Shown: positions 45,421 through 57,200 of the stretch, one piece after another | Position numbering within the stretch: position 1 is the stretch's first letter | Layout: every line of letters begins with the position of its first letter | Origin: Streptomyces tuirus | GTDB taxonomy: Bacteria > Actinomycetota > Actinomycetes > Streptomycetales > Streptomycetaceae | Assembly (NCBI GenBank): GCA_018195615.1 | Contig: JAGTPG010000001.1 | Span: 1,054,001-1,118,000, forward strand | Length of the DNA stretch: 64,000 bases | Direction of reading: 5' to 3' | Notes under the pieces: model-generated | What the model saw: the letters and a program-made list of their open reading frames with translations, nothing else | Database searches by the model: none | Told to the model about the DNA's origin: nothing | Program-made: the position numbers and the translations under genes

Positions 45421-45998
45421 GTGAGTGATGCGAGGCTGCTGGCCGCGGAGGCTGTTGAGTCACATGTCCGGGTGTTCTTCGAGGGGCACTCCGTGGAGGT
45501 CGTCGACTACGACCTCGGGCCGGAACGGCGACAGGTGGCCCCCGATCTGCGCATCCTCGTTGTGGGGCCCGGCCCCCGCAGCGACACCTGGGCCTATGTG
45601 ACCGCCGGGTGCTGGGCCGCGATGGAGAAGGACGGTCATGGACTCGAGTTCGTCATGACTACCCATGTCCGCGACCAGCGGTTCATCGAACTCATGGCGA
45701 TGATCGCCTACTACCACTGCGCAGGACATCAGCTCGACCTGGAGCACAGCATGCCGATCGGTGACCCGTGGGTGCCGGGTTCAACCTGCGATCACCTACT
45801 GATCAGCCTGCCCTATCTCCACGGACCCGACCTTGAACACTGTGCCGTTCCCGGGGTCACGCCCGCATCGTGTGGACGCTGCCCGTGACGACAGCCGAGA
45901 TCGAGTTCCGCAGGCGTCACGGCCACGAGGCGTTGGAGCAGCTCTTCGACGAGGCAGAAATCATCCCCACCGATCCCTTCAGGGCGTCGGTCGCCTGA
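45421..45998 (+). CDS. Suppressor-of-fused (SUFU) domain protein, frame-broken near 45856
   Basis: With one G restored in the run at 45853-45856 this is a 192-residue protein. HVRVFFEGHSVEVVDYDLGP, LRILVVGPGPRSDTWAYVTA and FVMTTHVRDQRFIELMAMIA are SUFU motifs, and the restored end reads HARIVWTLPVTTAEIEFRRR, then EALEQLFDEAEIIPTDP. Bacterial SUFU proteins often serve as immunity proteins in polymorphic toxin systems, but no toxin is next to it. It sits alone between a truncated ATPase and integrase remains, so it may be a stray from a mobile region. Confidence 0.82.
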
Positions 45999-46016
45999 GT
46001 TTCCGGCCTCCGGCAG

Positions 46017-46180
46017 TCACCGTTTGTGGTCTCCAGAGGCGTACCGGCTCCATGTTCCGCCGGCCTCGGTGACGAGGCGCGTGGCGGTCTTGTCGTGGTA
46101 GCCGAGGGCTTTCGCGATGACTGGGGCCGGCGCTTGGAGGACGAGTTGGCGGATCGCGGAGGCTCTGCCGCGCTGGAGTG
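46017..46180 (-). pseudogene. Recombinase/transposase C-terminal fragment
   Basis: The end RASAIRQLVLQAPAPVIAKA, LGYHDKTATRLVTEAGGTWS and RYASGDH resembles the C-terminus of Streptomyces phage-type integrases or transposases of another subgroup than the next entry. It has no start of its own and is fused in frame to unrelated sequence. Confidence 0.5.
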
Positions 46181-46189
46181 GGAGGAGGT

Positions 46190-47220
46190 CCTTCCCGGCC
46201 GCAGAGCAGCCTCGATGGTGGCGTCCAGGACGCGTCGCAGGGAGCGGGTGCGGAAGTCGGCGGAGACGCAGGTGTAGATCGCGGTGGTGGAAGCGTGGTC
46301 GTGGCCGACCTGCTACTGGACGAACAGCGGGTCGCGGCCGTCCTCGATCAGGTGGGTGATGTAGGACCTGCGCAGCGAGTGGAACTCCAGCGCGGGGTCC
46401 AGGCCGACGGCGTCCCGGTAGGCGGCGAAACGGGAGTCCAAGCGTTGGACCCCGATCCGTGCGCCTCGCTCGGAGGGCCAGAGGGCCCGGCTGGTCGAAT
46501 GCCGCATCCCGGGCCGCACCTCGGTGATCCATTCCTCGATCGTGCCGGGTGTCCAGGTCCAGACGGTCAGCACGCTGCTGCGCTTGGGCGGCGAGCCCTT
46601 CGTGGCCTTGCCGTGGCGGACCAGCAGGGTGCCGTACTCGCCGAGCTCCCGGCCGTCCGGATTGCGGCCGAAGTCGGTGAGGTCCAGCATCCGGGTTTCG
46701 TTTCGGCGCAGGCCGTAGGCGTACGCGGTCTTGAACAAAGCGGCATCCCGCAATGCTGGCAGCCAGCCCTTGCGGCCCTTGCCGCGAACGCGAAGGACTT
46801 CCTCGTCAGCATGGTCGAAGAACGCTTCCAGCTCGGACCTGGTGAAGGCCCGGCGTTCTGGCTCACCCTCGGCTTCATCGGCGTACGCAGCGGCATTCCA
46901 GTCGTAGACCACCTGGACTGGGTGGGTCCCGAAGAGCCGCAGGCACTCGTCGCCCCAGCCATAGGCGGGGTTGGTCAGGAAGTCGCAGAACTGCCGTACC
47001 GAGCCCTGGTAGTTGCGCAGGGTGGAGCGGACACAGCCGTGCACGGCCCGCAGATCGGCCGCCGATATGACTGACCGCCGCAAGGACCCCAACGCCCCCG
47101 CCCCGGCGGTGATCTCCGAAACGGTGCTGTCGGCGGGTGGCGGAACTCGCGGCGCTGCTGGTCGTCCCGGAGGGTGCCCGGTGCGGCGACCGGGTCCGGT
47201 TCCTTGCGGTTCCTGTTCAC
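46190..47220 (-). pseudogene. Tyrosine-recombinase integrase, nonsense and frame-broken
   Basis: The catalytic domain is clear: FKTAYAYGLRRNETRMLDLT (first Arg), LEFHSLRRSYITHLIEDGRD (HxxR box) and, beyond a TAG at 46313-46315, QVGHDHASTTAIYTCVS with the nucleophile Tyr. The TAG replaces an expected Gln codon (FVQ-stop-QVGH), so the product would lack the Tyr. At the 5' end, an N-terminal stretch from GTG 47220 joins the main frame only after one base is restored near 47130. The SAM-like core-binding domain (TLRNYQGSVRQFCDFLTNPA) is present. No attachment site is evident. Confidence 0.75.
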
Positions 47221-47360
47221 CGATCGGTGTCGGGGGTGCAGCCAGATAACTGACTACCCATTAGTATCTGACAGGTCATCAGCTCCAGAGCGAGCGGCGT
47301 GCGCCGAATCCGCTCGTCCCGATCGCACACCCCCTCGATCGCACAGAGGAGCCTCCCCCC

Positions 47361-50300
47361 ATGACGCACACCGTTATCGGCGTCAGCCCGTTGGGTGCAC
47401 CGGACCCCCGCCTCGTCGCCGCCGTCTGCCGGGCCGGTGGGTCCGGTGTCCTCGACCTCGGCCCGGGCGCGCGCGCCGCCCGCGAGGCCCTGACCCTCCT
47501 GCGGCAGTGGGCGCCCGGCCGCCACGGCGTGCGGGTCCCCGCCGACTGTGCACTGCGCCCCGAAGAGCTGTGGGTCCCGGCGCCCGCCGGAACGAAGCGC
47601 ACCGCGGACCCGGCCGCCGCCGGACCGTGCACCGTGCTCCTCGCCCCCGACGCGCCCTGGACCGTCGCCGAGGTCCGGGCCGCCGCCCGCGCCGCCGCCG
47701 CGGACCCCGCCGTGCTCGCCGAGGTCCGCGGTCCCGACGAGGCCGTCCGGGCCGTGGCCGACGGTGTCACCGGGCTCGTTCTGCGCGGCGAGGAGTCCGG
47801 CGGCCCCTGCGGCGAACACTCCACCTTCGTGCTGCTCCAGCGCGTACTCGGCGCCGTACCGGCCGATCTGCCGGTGTGGGCCTGCGGCGGCATCGGGCCG
47901 CACACCGCGGCCGCCGCCGTGCTCGCGGGCGCCCACGGAGTCGTACTGGACATTCAGCTCGCACTGCTCGACGAGGCCGGTACGGCCCCCGCGGCCGCCG
48001 GTCTGCTGCGCGCCGCCGACGGCACCGAGACCGTCGTCGTCGACGGCTGCCGGGTGCTCGACCGAAGCCGCCCCGGCCTCCCGGCCGCCCTGCGCGACCG
48101 GCCCCTGCCGCTGGGCCAGGATGCCTTTCTCGCCGCCCGGTTCGCCGAGCGGTACGGCACCGTGGACCGCGCCCTCGCCGCCGTCACGGAGGGCATCGAC
48201 GCCGCCGTGGCCGACGACGGCGCCGTGCTGCGCGGCGGCTCGCCGATGTGCCGGGCGCTCGGCACCGCGCTGCCGGTCGTCCAGGGCCCGATGACCCGGG
48301 TCAGCGACCAGGCACGGTTCGCGGCGACCGTCGCGGACGGCGGCGGACTGCCGTTCGTCGCGCTCGCCCTGGCCGGGCCCGAGCAGACCCGCACCCTGCT
48401 CGAGCAGACCAAGTCCGCGCTCGGCGACCGCTCCTGGGGCGTCGGCATCCTCGGCTTCGTTCCGGAAGAGACACGCACCGCCCAACTGGAGGCCATCCGC
48501 GAGCTGCGCCCCAGCCACGCCGTCATCGCGGGCGGCCGTCCCTCCCAGGCGGCCGCTCTGGAGGCCGAGGGCATCCGTACCTTTCTGCACGTCCCGTCAC
48601 CCGGGCTGCTCGGCCAGTTCCTGGCGGTCGGCGTCCGGCGCTTCGTCTTCGAGGGCGCCGAGTGCGGCGGGCACATCGGGCCGCGCAACAGCTTCCCTCT
48701 CTGGGAGGCGCAACTGGCCGTCCTGGAGGACTTCCTCGACGCGGCGGCCGACGACAGTCACACCGGTGGCGGTGACGCTGCCGACCCACAGGACGTACAG
48801 GTGCTCTTCGCGGGCGGCATCCACGACGAGCGCTCCGCCGCCATGGTCGCCGCGCTCGCCGCCCCGCTCACCACGCGCGGTGCCGTCGTCGGCGTTCTGA
48901 TGGGCACCGGCTACCTCTTCACCGAGGAGGCCGTCGAGTGCGGCGCCATCCGGCCGCTGTTCCAGCGCGCGGCCTTGAACGCCACGTCGACCACGCTCCT
49001 GCACACCGCGCCCGGACACACCACCCGCTGCCTGCCCAGCGCGTTCAGCGACACGTACCAGGAGGTCAAGGACGAGCTGCGGACTCAGGGGATACCCGAG
49101 CGGCAGGTCTGGCAGGAGCTGGAGCGGCTCAACGTCGGCCGCCTGCGCATCGCCAGCAAGGGCGTCGAGCGGGTCGGCGACGAGCTGCTCGACGTCGACG
49201 AGGAGCGCCAGCGCGAAGCGGGCATGTTCATGGCCGGCGAGGTCGCCGTGCTCCGCTCCGCCGTCACCACCGTCGCCGCCCTGCACCACGCGGTCACCGA
49301 CGGGGCAGCCGACTTCTACGGGCGCCGCACCGCCGAACTCGCCGCTGACGCCCGCGACGCGGGCGGCACGGTACCCGCGCGGAACCCGGCCCCCGCTCCC
49401 GAACCGCTCGACATCGCCGTCGTCGGCATGGCCGGCATGTTCCCCGGCGCCGCCGACCTGCCCGCCTACTGGGCCCAGGTGCTCGCCGGCGCCGACGCGG
49501 TCTCCGAGGTCCCGGACACCCGCTGGGACCCCGCGCTGCACTTCGGCGCGGACGCCGAGGCGGACGACGTGTCCGCGTCCAAGTGGGGCGGTTTCCTGCC
49601 TCCGATCCCCTTCGACCCGCTGGCCTACGGAATCCCGCCCGCCTCCCTGGCCGCCATCGAACCCGTCCAGCTCCTCGCCCTGGAGGCGGCCAGGCGGGCG
49701 CTCGCCGACGCCGGGCTCGACCGCCGGGCCTTCCCGCGCGAGCGCACCTGCGTCGTCTTCGGTGCCGAGGCGGGCAGCGACATCTCCGGCGCCGCGACGC
49801 TGCGCAGCGTCCTGCCCTCGTACGTCGGCCGTCTTCCCGAGGACCTGGAGGAGCAGCTCCCGAAGCTCACCGAGGACTCCTTCCCCGGCATGCTCGCCAA
49901 CGTCATCGCCGGCCGGATCGCCAACCGGCTCGACCTCGGCGGCGCCAACTACACCGTCGACGCCGCCTGCGCCTCCTCCCTGGCCGCCGTCGACGCCGCC
50001 TGCAAGGAACTGGCCTGCGGTGCCGCCGACGTGGCCCTGTGCGGCGCCGCCGACCTGCACAACGGCATCAACGACTACCTGCTCTTCTCCTCCGCGCACG
50101 CGCTGTCGCCCACCGGCCGCTGCCGCACGTTCGACGCGGCCGCCGACGGCATCGCACTCGGCGAGGGCGTCGCCTGTCTCGTACTCAAGCGCCGCGCCGA
50201 CGCCGAGCGGGACGGCGACCGGATCTACGCCGTCATCGGGGCGTCGGCAGCGCCAGCGACGGCCGCTCCCTCGGCCTGACCGCGCCCCGCCCCGAGGGCC

Positions 50301-53300
50301 AGCGCGCCGCCCTGGAACGCGCCTACGCGCAAGCTCGCGTCTCGCCCGCCGAGGTCGGCCTGATCGAGGCCCACGGCACCGGGACCGTCGTCGGCGACCG
50401 CACCGAACTCAGCACGCTCACCCGGCTGTTCGAGGAGGCCGGGGCCGCGCCCGGCGGCTGCGTCGTGGGCTCCGTCAAGTCCCAGATCGGGCACACCAAG
50501 TGCGCCGCCGGTCTCGCCGGACTGATCAAGACCGCGCTCGCCCTGCATACCGGGGTGCGCCCGCCCACCCTGCATATCGACGTGCCCAACCCCGTCTGGA
50601 CCGGCCCCGACAGTCCATTCGTCTTCCACAGCGAGGCCCGGCCCTGGGCCGAGCCCGCCGCCCGCCGCGTCGCCGGGGTGAGCGCCTTCGGATTCGGCGG
50701 CACCAACTTCCACGTGGTGCTGCGGGCCCACGCCGACGCCGGAGCGCCGCCGCGCCAGAGCCACGACGTCTGGCCCGCCGAGCTGTTCGTCTTCCGCACC
50801 CGCGCAGCGGCCGAGGAACTCGCCGACCTCGCGGCGAGCGGTCACTGGCGGCTGCGGGACCTGGCGCATACCGCCGCACAGCGCGCGGAGACCGGCCCGG
50901 GCCCGCTCCTCGGTGCCGTGGTCGCCGAGTCCGTCACCGAACTCCCGCACCTGATACGGGACCTACTCGACGGCACGCCCGGGAGAAGCGGAGTGTTCCC
51001 GGCCACAGGCGCCCCCGCCGCGGCGGCCGACGGCGACGGTGGCAAGGTGGCGTTCCTCTTCCCCGGCCAGGGCAGCCAGCGCCCCGGCATGTTCGCCGAG
51101 CTGTTCACCGCCTTCCCCGAACTCGGCCGCCACCTGTACCACGCCCCGGCCGCCGCCCTCTTCCCGCCCGCAGCCTTCGACGCCGCCGAACGCGCCGCAC
51201 AGGTCGCCCGGCTCACCGACACCCGCCACGCCCAGCCCGCGCTCGGGCGGTCGGCCTCGCCGCGTACGACACCCTCACCGCGGTCGGTGTCCGCCCGGAC
51301 ATGGCCGCAGGGCACTCCTACGGCGAACTCGTCGCGCTCTGCGCCGCGGGCGCCCTCGACTCCGACAAGCTCGGTGACCTCAGCCGGGAGCGGGCCGAGG
51401 CGATCCTCGCCGCGATCGGTGCACAGGGGTCCGATCCCGGCACCATGGCCGCCGCAGTGGCCTCCGCCGAGCAGGTGACCCGGGTGCTCGCCGGGGCAGG
51501 TCTGGCCGAGCGGGTCGTCGTCGCCAACCACAACGCGCCCGCGCAGAGCGTGCTGTCGGGCCCGAGGGACGCCGTCGCCGAAGCTGTCGACGCGCTCACC
51601 GCCGCCGGGTTCTCCGTCCGCCCGCTGCCCGTCGCCTGCGCCTTCCACAGCCCGCTGGTCGCCGGGGCCGTGTCCCGCTTCGCCGAGATCCTGACGGCGT
51701 ACTCCGTGCGCGGCCCCGAGTTCCCGGTCTGGGCCAATCTCACCGGCACCCGCTATGCCGGGGACCCCGCCCGGGTACGGGCCGGCCTCGCCGAGCAGAT
51801 CGCCGCCCCCGTCCGTTTCGCCGACCAGATCGAGGCGATGTACGACGCCGGGGCGCGGATCTTCGTCGAGTGCGGGCCCGGCACGGTGCTCACCGGTCTG
51901 GTCGGCCAGATCCTCGGCGACCGGCCGCACGTCGCCGTCCCGTTCGAACCCCGCCCCGACGCGGGCCTGCGCGGCCACCTCGAGGCCCTGGCCCGGCTCG
52001 CCGCGGCCGGTGTCCCGGTGGCGCCCGCACGGCTCTTCAGCGGACGCGACACGGCACTCGCCGACCCGGCCGCCGTGCCGGAGCGGCCCGGCTGGACGGT
52101 CGACGGCCACCTCGTACGCACGGCGGACGGCCGGCCGGTGCCGGGAGCGCTGCGCCCGGCCCGGCGCATCTCGGGCATCCCGCGGGCCGGAGAGCAGACC
52201 AATGAGGCGACTACGATCGGCGAACGGGAAGAACTGCTCCGGGAGTTCCTGCGCAACAGCCGGGAGATGCTGGCCGCACAACGGGACGTGCTCCTCGGCT
52301 ACTTCGGGGCTCCGCCCGCGCCGCAGGCGGCTCCGCCGACCCCCGAGCCCCTTCCGGCCCCGGCTCCGGCCGCTCTCGCTGCGGCTCCGGCCCCCGCTCC
52401 CGCTCCCGTGGGGGTGGATGTGCTGGCCGAGGTGCTGGCGGTGATCGCGGAACGTACGGGATATCCGGTGGAGATGGTGGGGGCGGAGTCGGATCTGGAG
52501 GCGGATCTGAGTGTGGATTCGATCAAGCGGACGGAGATCGCCGGGGAGCTGGGACGGCGGCTGCTGGGCTCGGGTGCGGATCTACGGTCGTTGCCGGACG
52601 CGGACCTGGAGGAACTGACCCGGGAGCGCACCGCCGCCGGGATCGCCGACTGGCTGCGGGCCCGCGCGAAGGCGCTCGTCGACCCGGACCCGGCACCCGC
52701 CCTCGCCACCTCGGCCCCCGTAGCCGGGGAGTCCCCCGACCCGCTCACCGGCCAGGCTCCCCACCGCTATCTGCTGCGGCCCGCCCCGCTCGACCCGGCG
52801 CCCGTGCCCGGCGCCGAAGGCGCGGCACAGCTGCGCGGGAAGCGGTTCCTGATCGTCGCGGACGACACGCCACTCGCACGGGCACTTGTCACCCGGCTCA
52901 CCGCACTCGGCGCGCACGCCGCCCGTGGCGGCCCGGACACCGCACAGCTCGCCGGGCACACCGGCCCGGTCGACGGAGTGCTGCACCTGGGCGCTCTCGC
53001 GGGTACGGAACAGCAATTGCTGCCCGCCAAGCTCACCGTGCTCCAGGAACTGCTGCTGCGCGGCCCGCGCCGGCTGCTCTGCCCTCGCCTCCCCGACGAC
53101 ACCAGCGGCCTCGACGGCTTCGTGCGCACCGCGGCCCGCGAATACCCCGACACCGTGGTCCGCGCCGTGGAGCTCGACCCCGACGAGCCCGCCACCGAGC
53201 AGGCCGAGGCGCTCGTCGGGGAACTGCTGGCGCCCGGCCGGGAGCCCGTCGTGCTGCGCACCTTCGGCGTCCGCCGTGCCCCGGTACCGTACGAGAGCCC

Positions 53301-54222
53301 TCTGGGCCCGCCCGTCTCCTCCGGCGCCGGGCCCGCCTCCTCCGGGGCCGCCGCTGCCGCGGCACTCGGGCTCGGCCCGGAGTCGGTCGTCGTCCTCGCG
53401 GGCGGCGCACGCGGCATCACAGCCCGGTTCACCCTCGCCCTTGCCGCCGCCGCACGCTGCCGGGTCGAACTGCTCGGGCGTACGCCGCTCGACGACGGCA
53501 CGGGCGGGCACCACGAGCCGGCCCACGCCACCGACCTGCCCGCGCTGCGTGCGGCGCTCGCCGCCCGGGGCGGTCTGAGCACCGCCGAGATCGACCGCGA
53601 AGCCGGCCGCGTCCTGGCCCGCCGCGAGATCGCCGCGACCCTGGCCGAGGTACACGGCGCGGGCGGCCGGGCCAGATACCGGGCACTCGACCTGCGGGAC
53701 GCGGAGGCCGTGCAGCAGGCGGTCAAGGAGACATACGCGACGTACGGCCGGATCGACGGGGTCGTACACGCCGCCGGAGTGATCGAGGACCGGCTGCTCG
53801 CCGAGAAGGACCCCGTCTCCTTCGAACGGGTCTACGGCACCAAGGTGGACGGCGCCCGCGCACTGCTCTCGGCTCTCCGGCGACTTCCCCAACTGCCCGC
53901 CTTCACCGTCATGTTCGGCTCCGTCGCGGCGGTGTACGGCAACCGCGGCCAAGCCGACTACGCCGCCGCCAACGACGCACTCGCCCGCCTCGGCCGCCTC
54001 TGGCGCGCCGACACCGGCAGCCGTACCGTCACCGTGCACTGGGGCCCGTGGGCGCCGGCCGGGGCGCACGGCGGCATGGTCGGCCCTGAGCTGGGCCGGG
54101 AGTACGCGCGCCGCGGCATCAAGCTGATCGACCCGGAGGAGGGCGTGCTCGCGCTGCTGCGGGAGCTGGCCTGGGGCGAGCCGGAGACCGACGAGGTCAT
54201 CCTGACGGCGTCGGGCCGGTGA
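47361..54222 (+). CDS. Iterative PUFA-like polyketide synthase: NPD-KS-AT-ACP-KR, two frame breaks
   Basis: Restored length 2287 residues, with one G each near 50238 and 51247. Residues 1-680 hold a nitronate-monooxygenase/PfaD-like flavin barrel region: a degenerate first half, then PVVQGPMTRVSDQARFAATV and RRFVFEGAECGGHIGPRNSF. The ketosynthase starts near 683 (DIAVVGMAGMFPGAADLPAY) with active Cys in VDAACASSLAA and His in EAHGTGTVVGDRTEL and GSVKSQIGHTKCAAG. The acyltransferase has FPGQGSQRPGM and AAGHSYGELVALCA. One carrier domain reads EADLSVDSIKRTEIAGEL, the DSIKR form typical of PUFA synthases. A ketoreductase follows (VVVLAGGARGITARFTLALA; HAAGVIEDRLLAEKD). AGAGGAG precedes the ATG. 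The stop overlaps the next GTG. Confidence 0.88.
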
Positions 54223-57200
54223 ACCCCACGATGCGACCGACCGCCCCGCGGCACCGGCAGCCCGTCGCCATCGTCGGCATGGCGGTGACCCTGCCCGGCG
54301 CCTGTGACCTGGCCGCGTACTGGCACAACCTCGTCACCGGCGCTGACGCCATCTCCGACGTGCCCAAGGCCCGCTGGGACGCGGACACCTACTACGACCC
54401 GGACGGACGGCGCGGCCTCGATGGCGTCTACTGCCGCCGCGGCGGCTTCGTCGACGGGCTCGACGCGCTCGCCGCCTTCGACCCGACCGCCTTCGGGCTC
54501 ATGCCGGACTCCGTGCCCGGCACCGAACCCGACCAGCTGATCGCACTGCGTACCGCCGCGGCCGCGCTCGCCGACGCGGGGGAGGCCGCACTGCCCGAAG
54601 ACCGCTCCCGGGTCGGTGTCGTGCTCGGCCGCGGCGGTTATCTGAGCGACGGACTCGCCCGACTCGACCAGCGGATGCGCACGTCCGCCCAACTGGTGTG
54701 CACCCTGCACGAGTTACTGCCCGAGCTGGACGGCGAGCGGCTCGACGCGGTACGGATGGCGTTCACGGCAGCGCTCGGCGGGGAGCAGAGCCCCGAGTCG
54801 GTGATCGGCCTCGTACCCAACTTCGCGGCGTCCCGGGTCGCCAACCGGCTCGATCTGCGTGGCCCCGCCTACACCGTGGACGCGGCCTGCGCCTCCTCGC
54901 TCGTCGCACTCGACCAGGCCGTCGGCACGCTCGCCTCGGGCAGCTGCGACGTGATGCTCGCGGGCGGCGTACACCACTGCCACGACATCACACTCTGGTC
55001 CGTCTTCAGCCGGCTGCGGGCGCTGTCGCCGTCCCAGCGGATCCGCCCGTTCCACCGGGACGCGGACGGCGTGCTGATGGGCGAGGGCACCGGCGTGGTC
55101 GTACTCAAACGGCTCGCGGACGCGCGGCGCGACGGCGACCGGGTCTACGCAGTGGTCCGCGGCGTCGGCGTGGCCGGCGACGGCCGGGCCGGCTCCCTGG
55201 TCAACCCGGACCCCGGCGGCCAGGCCCGCGCCGTCCGGCTCGCCTGGGCGGCGGCGGGGCTCGACCCGGCGGCCCCGGGGTCGCTCGGCCTCCTGGAGGC
55301 GCACGGCACCGGAACCCCGGCGGCGACCGGGCCGAACTGGCCGCGCTGGCCGAGGTGTTCGGGCCGCCGGACCCGGACGCCGGGCCCGACGCCGTGATCG
55401 GCTCCGTGAAGTCGATGATCGGCCACACAATGCCGGCGGCGGGTGTGGCGGGCCTCGTCAAGGCGGCCCTGGCGGTGCACCACGGCATGCTCCTGCCGAC
55501 CCTGCACTGCGACGACCCGCACCCGGCGCTCCGCGTCACCCGCTTCGCTCCGGCCCAGCAGGCCCGGACCTGGGACGGGGACGTCCGGCGTGCCGCGGTC
55601 AGCGCCTTCGGCTTCGGCGGGATCAACGCCCACGTAGTCCTGGAGTCGGTACCGGAGCCCGTACCCGCCCCCGCATGGGCGCCTGCCCCGGCGTCGGCTC
55701 CCGCACCGGCATCGGCCCCGGCCGTCGCGCCTGCGGCCCCGGCACCCGGCGGCCCGGGCGCGGGGCCTGCGGCCTGCGCGGACCGTGCCGAAGTGGCCGA
55801 GCCGCCCCGGCTGTTGCGGCTCGCCGCCGCGACCCCGCAGGACCTCGCCGAACTGCTCGACGCCGACGACACCGAGCTGCGCGCGGCCGCCGCGGAGGGC
55901 GGAGCGAGGGGAGCCGGGGGTGCCCGCGTCGCCGTCCTGGACCCCACCGACCGCCGCCTCGCCCTGGCCCGCAAGGCAGTCGCCCGCGCCCCGGCATGGG
56001 GCGGCCGGAGCGACGTCTGGTGCGCGCCGCGGCCGGTGCTCGGCACGGGCGGCGGGAAGATCGCTTTCCTCTGCCCAGGGCTGGAGGCCGAGTTCGAGCC
56101 GCGGGCCGAGGACGTCGCCCGCCACTTCGGCCTGCCGGCGCCGCACTGGCCGGACGCCCGCGTGGGCGACGTCGCCCGGCACGGTGCGGCCGTCGTCGGC
56201 CTCGGCCGGCTGCTCGCCGGAGCGCTCGCCCGGATCGGCGTCCGGCCGGACGCGCTGGCCGGGCACAGCGTGGGGGAATGGACGGCGATGGCGGTCGGCG
56301 GGATGTACGCGGACGCCGAGGTCGACGCCTTCCTGCGGGACTTCGACCCGGCCACCCTGCGCGTCCCAGGGCTCGCCTTCGCCGCGTTCGGCACCGGTAC
56401 GGACCAGGTGGACGCCGAGCTCGCGGCGTACCCGGACGTCGTCGTCTCGCACGACAACGCGCCCCACCAGACCGTCGTCTGCGGGCCTCACGACCAGGTC
56501 GAGGCGCTCACCGGGCGGCTGCGCGGCGCGGGAGTGCTCGGTCGGCTGCTGCCCTTCGAGTCCGGCTTCCACACGCCGATGCTCGCCCCGTACCTCACCT
56601 CCATCGAGAAGGCCGCGCGCGGCTTCACGCTGCACCCGCCCCGGGTGCCCGTCTGGTCCGCCACGACCGCCGCGCCCTTCCCGGCCGACGAGGCCGCGGC
56701 GCGCGCGCTCTTCCTGCGCCACCTGCTCGAACCGGTCCGCTTCCGGCAGCTCACCACGGCCCTGTACGACGCCGGGTTCCGGGCCTTCGTCCAGCTGGGC
56801 CAGGGCCAGCTGCCGGCTCTCGTGGACGACACCCTCACCAGCCGCGCGTGCCTGACGCTCAGCGCCAACACGCCCCGGCACAGCGGGCTTTCGCAGCTGT
56901 ACCGGGTGGCGGCCGGACTCTGGTCGCACGGTGCCGAGCCGGACTTCGCGGCGCTGCGGGCGGGGGCCACGCCTCGGTCGACGGCGGCGCCTGCCCGTAC
57001 GGCGGAGACCGACCCTACGGCGGAGACTGTCCGTACGGCCGCGGAGAGCCCGCGAGCCGTCCCCGCCCCCGCCTCCGTCACCGTCCCCTCGCCCTCGGCT
57101 CCGGGCTCGTCTCGCTCGACGCCGCCACCCGGGACCGGCTCCGCAGCACCCTGCGCGCGGCACCCGCACCCGGGCTGGACCGGCTCGCGGCCGTGGCCGC

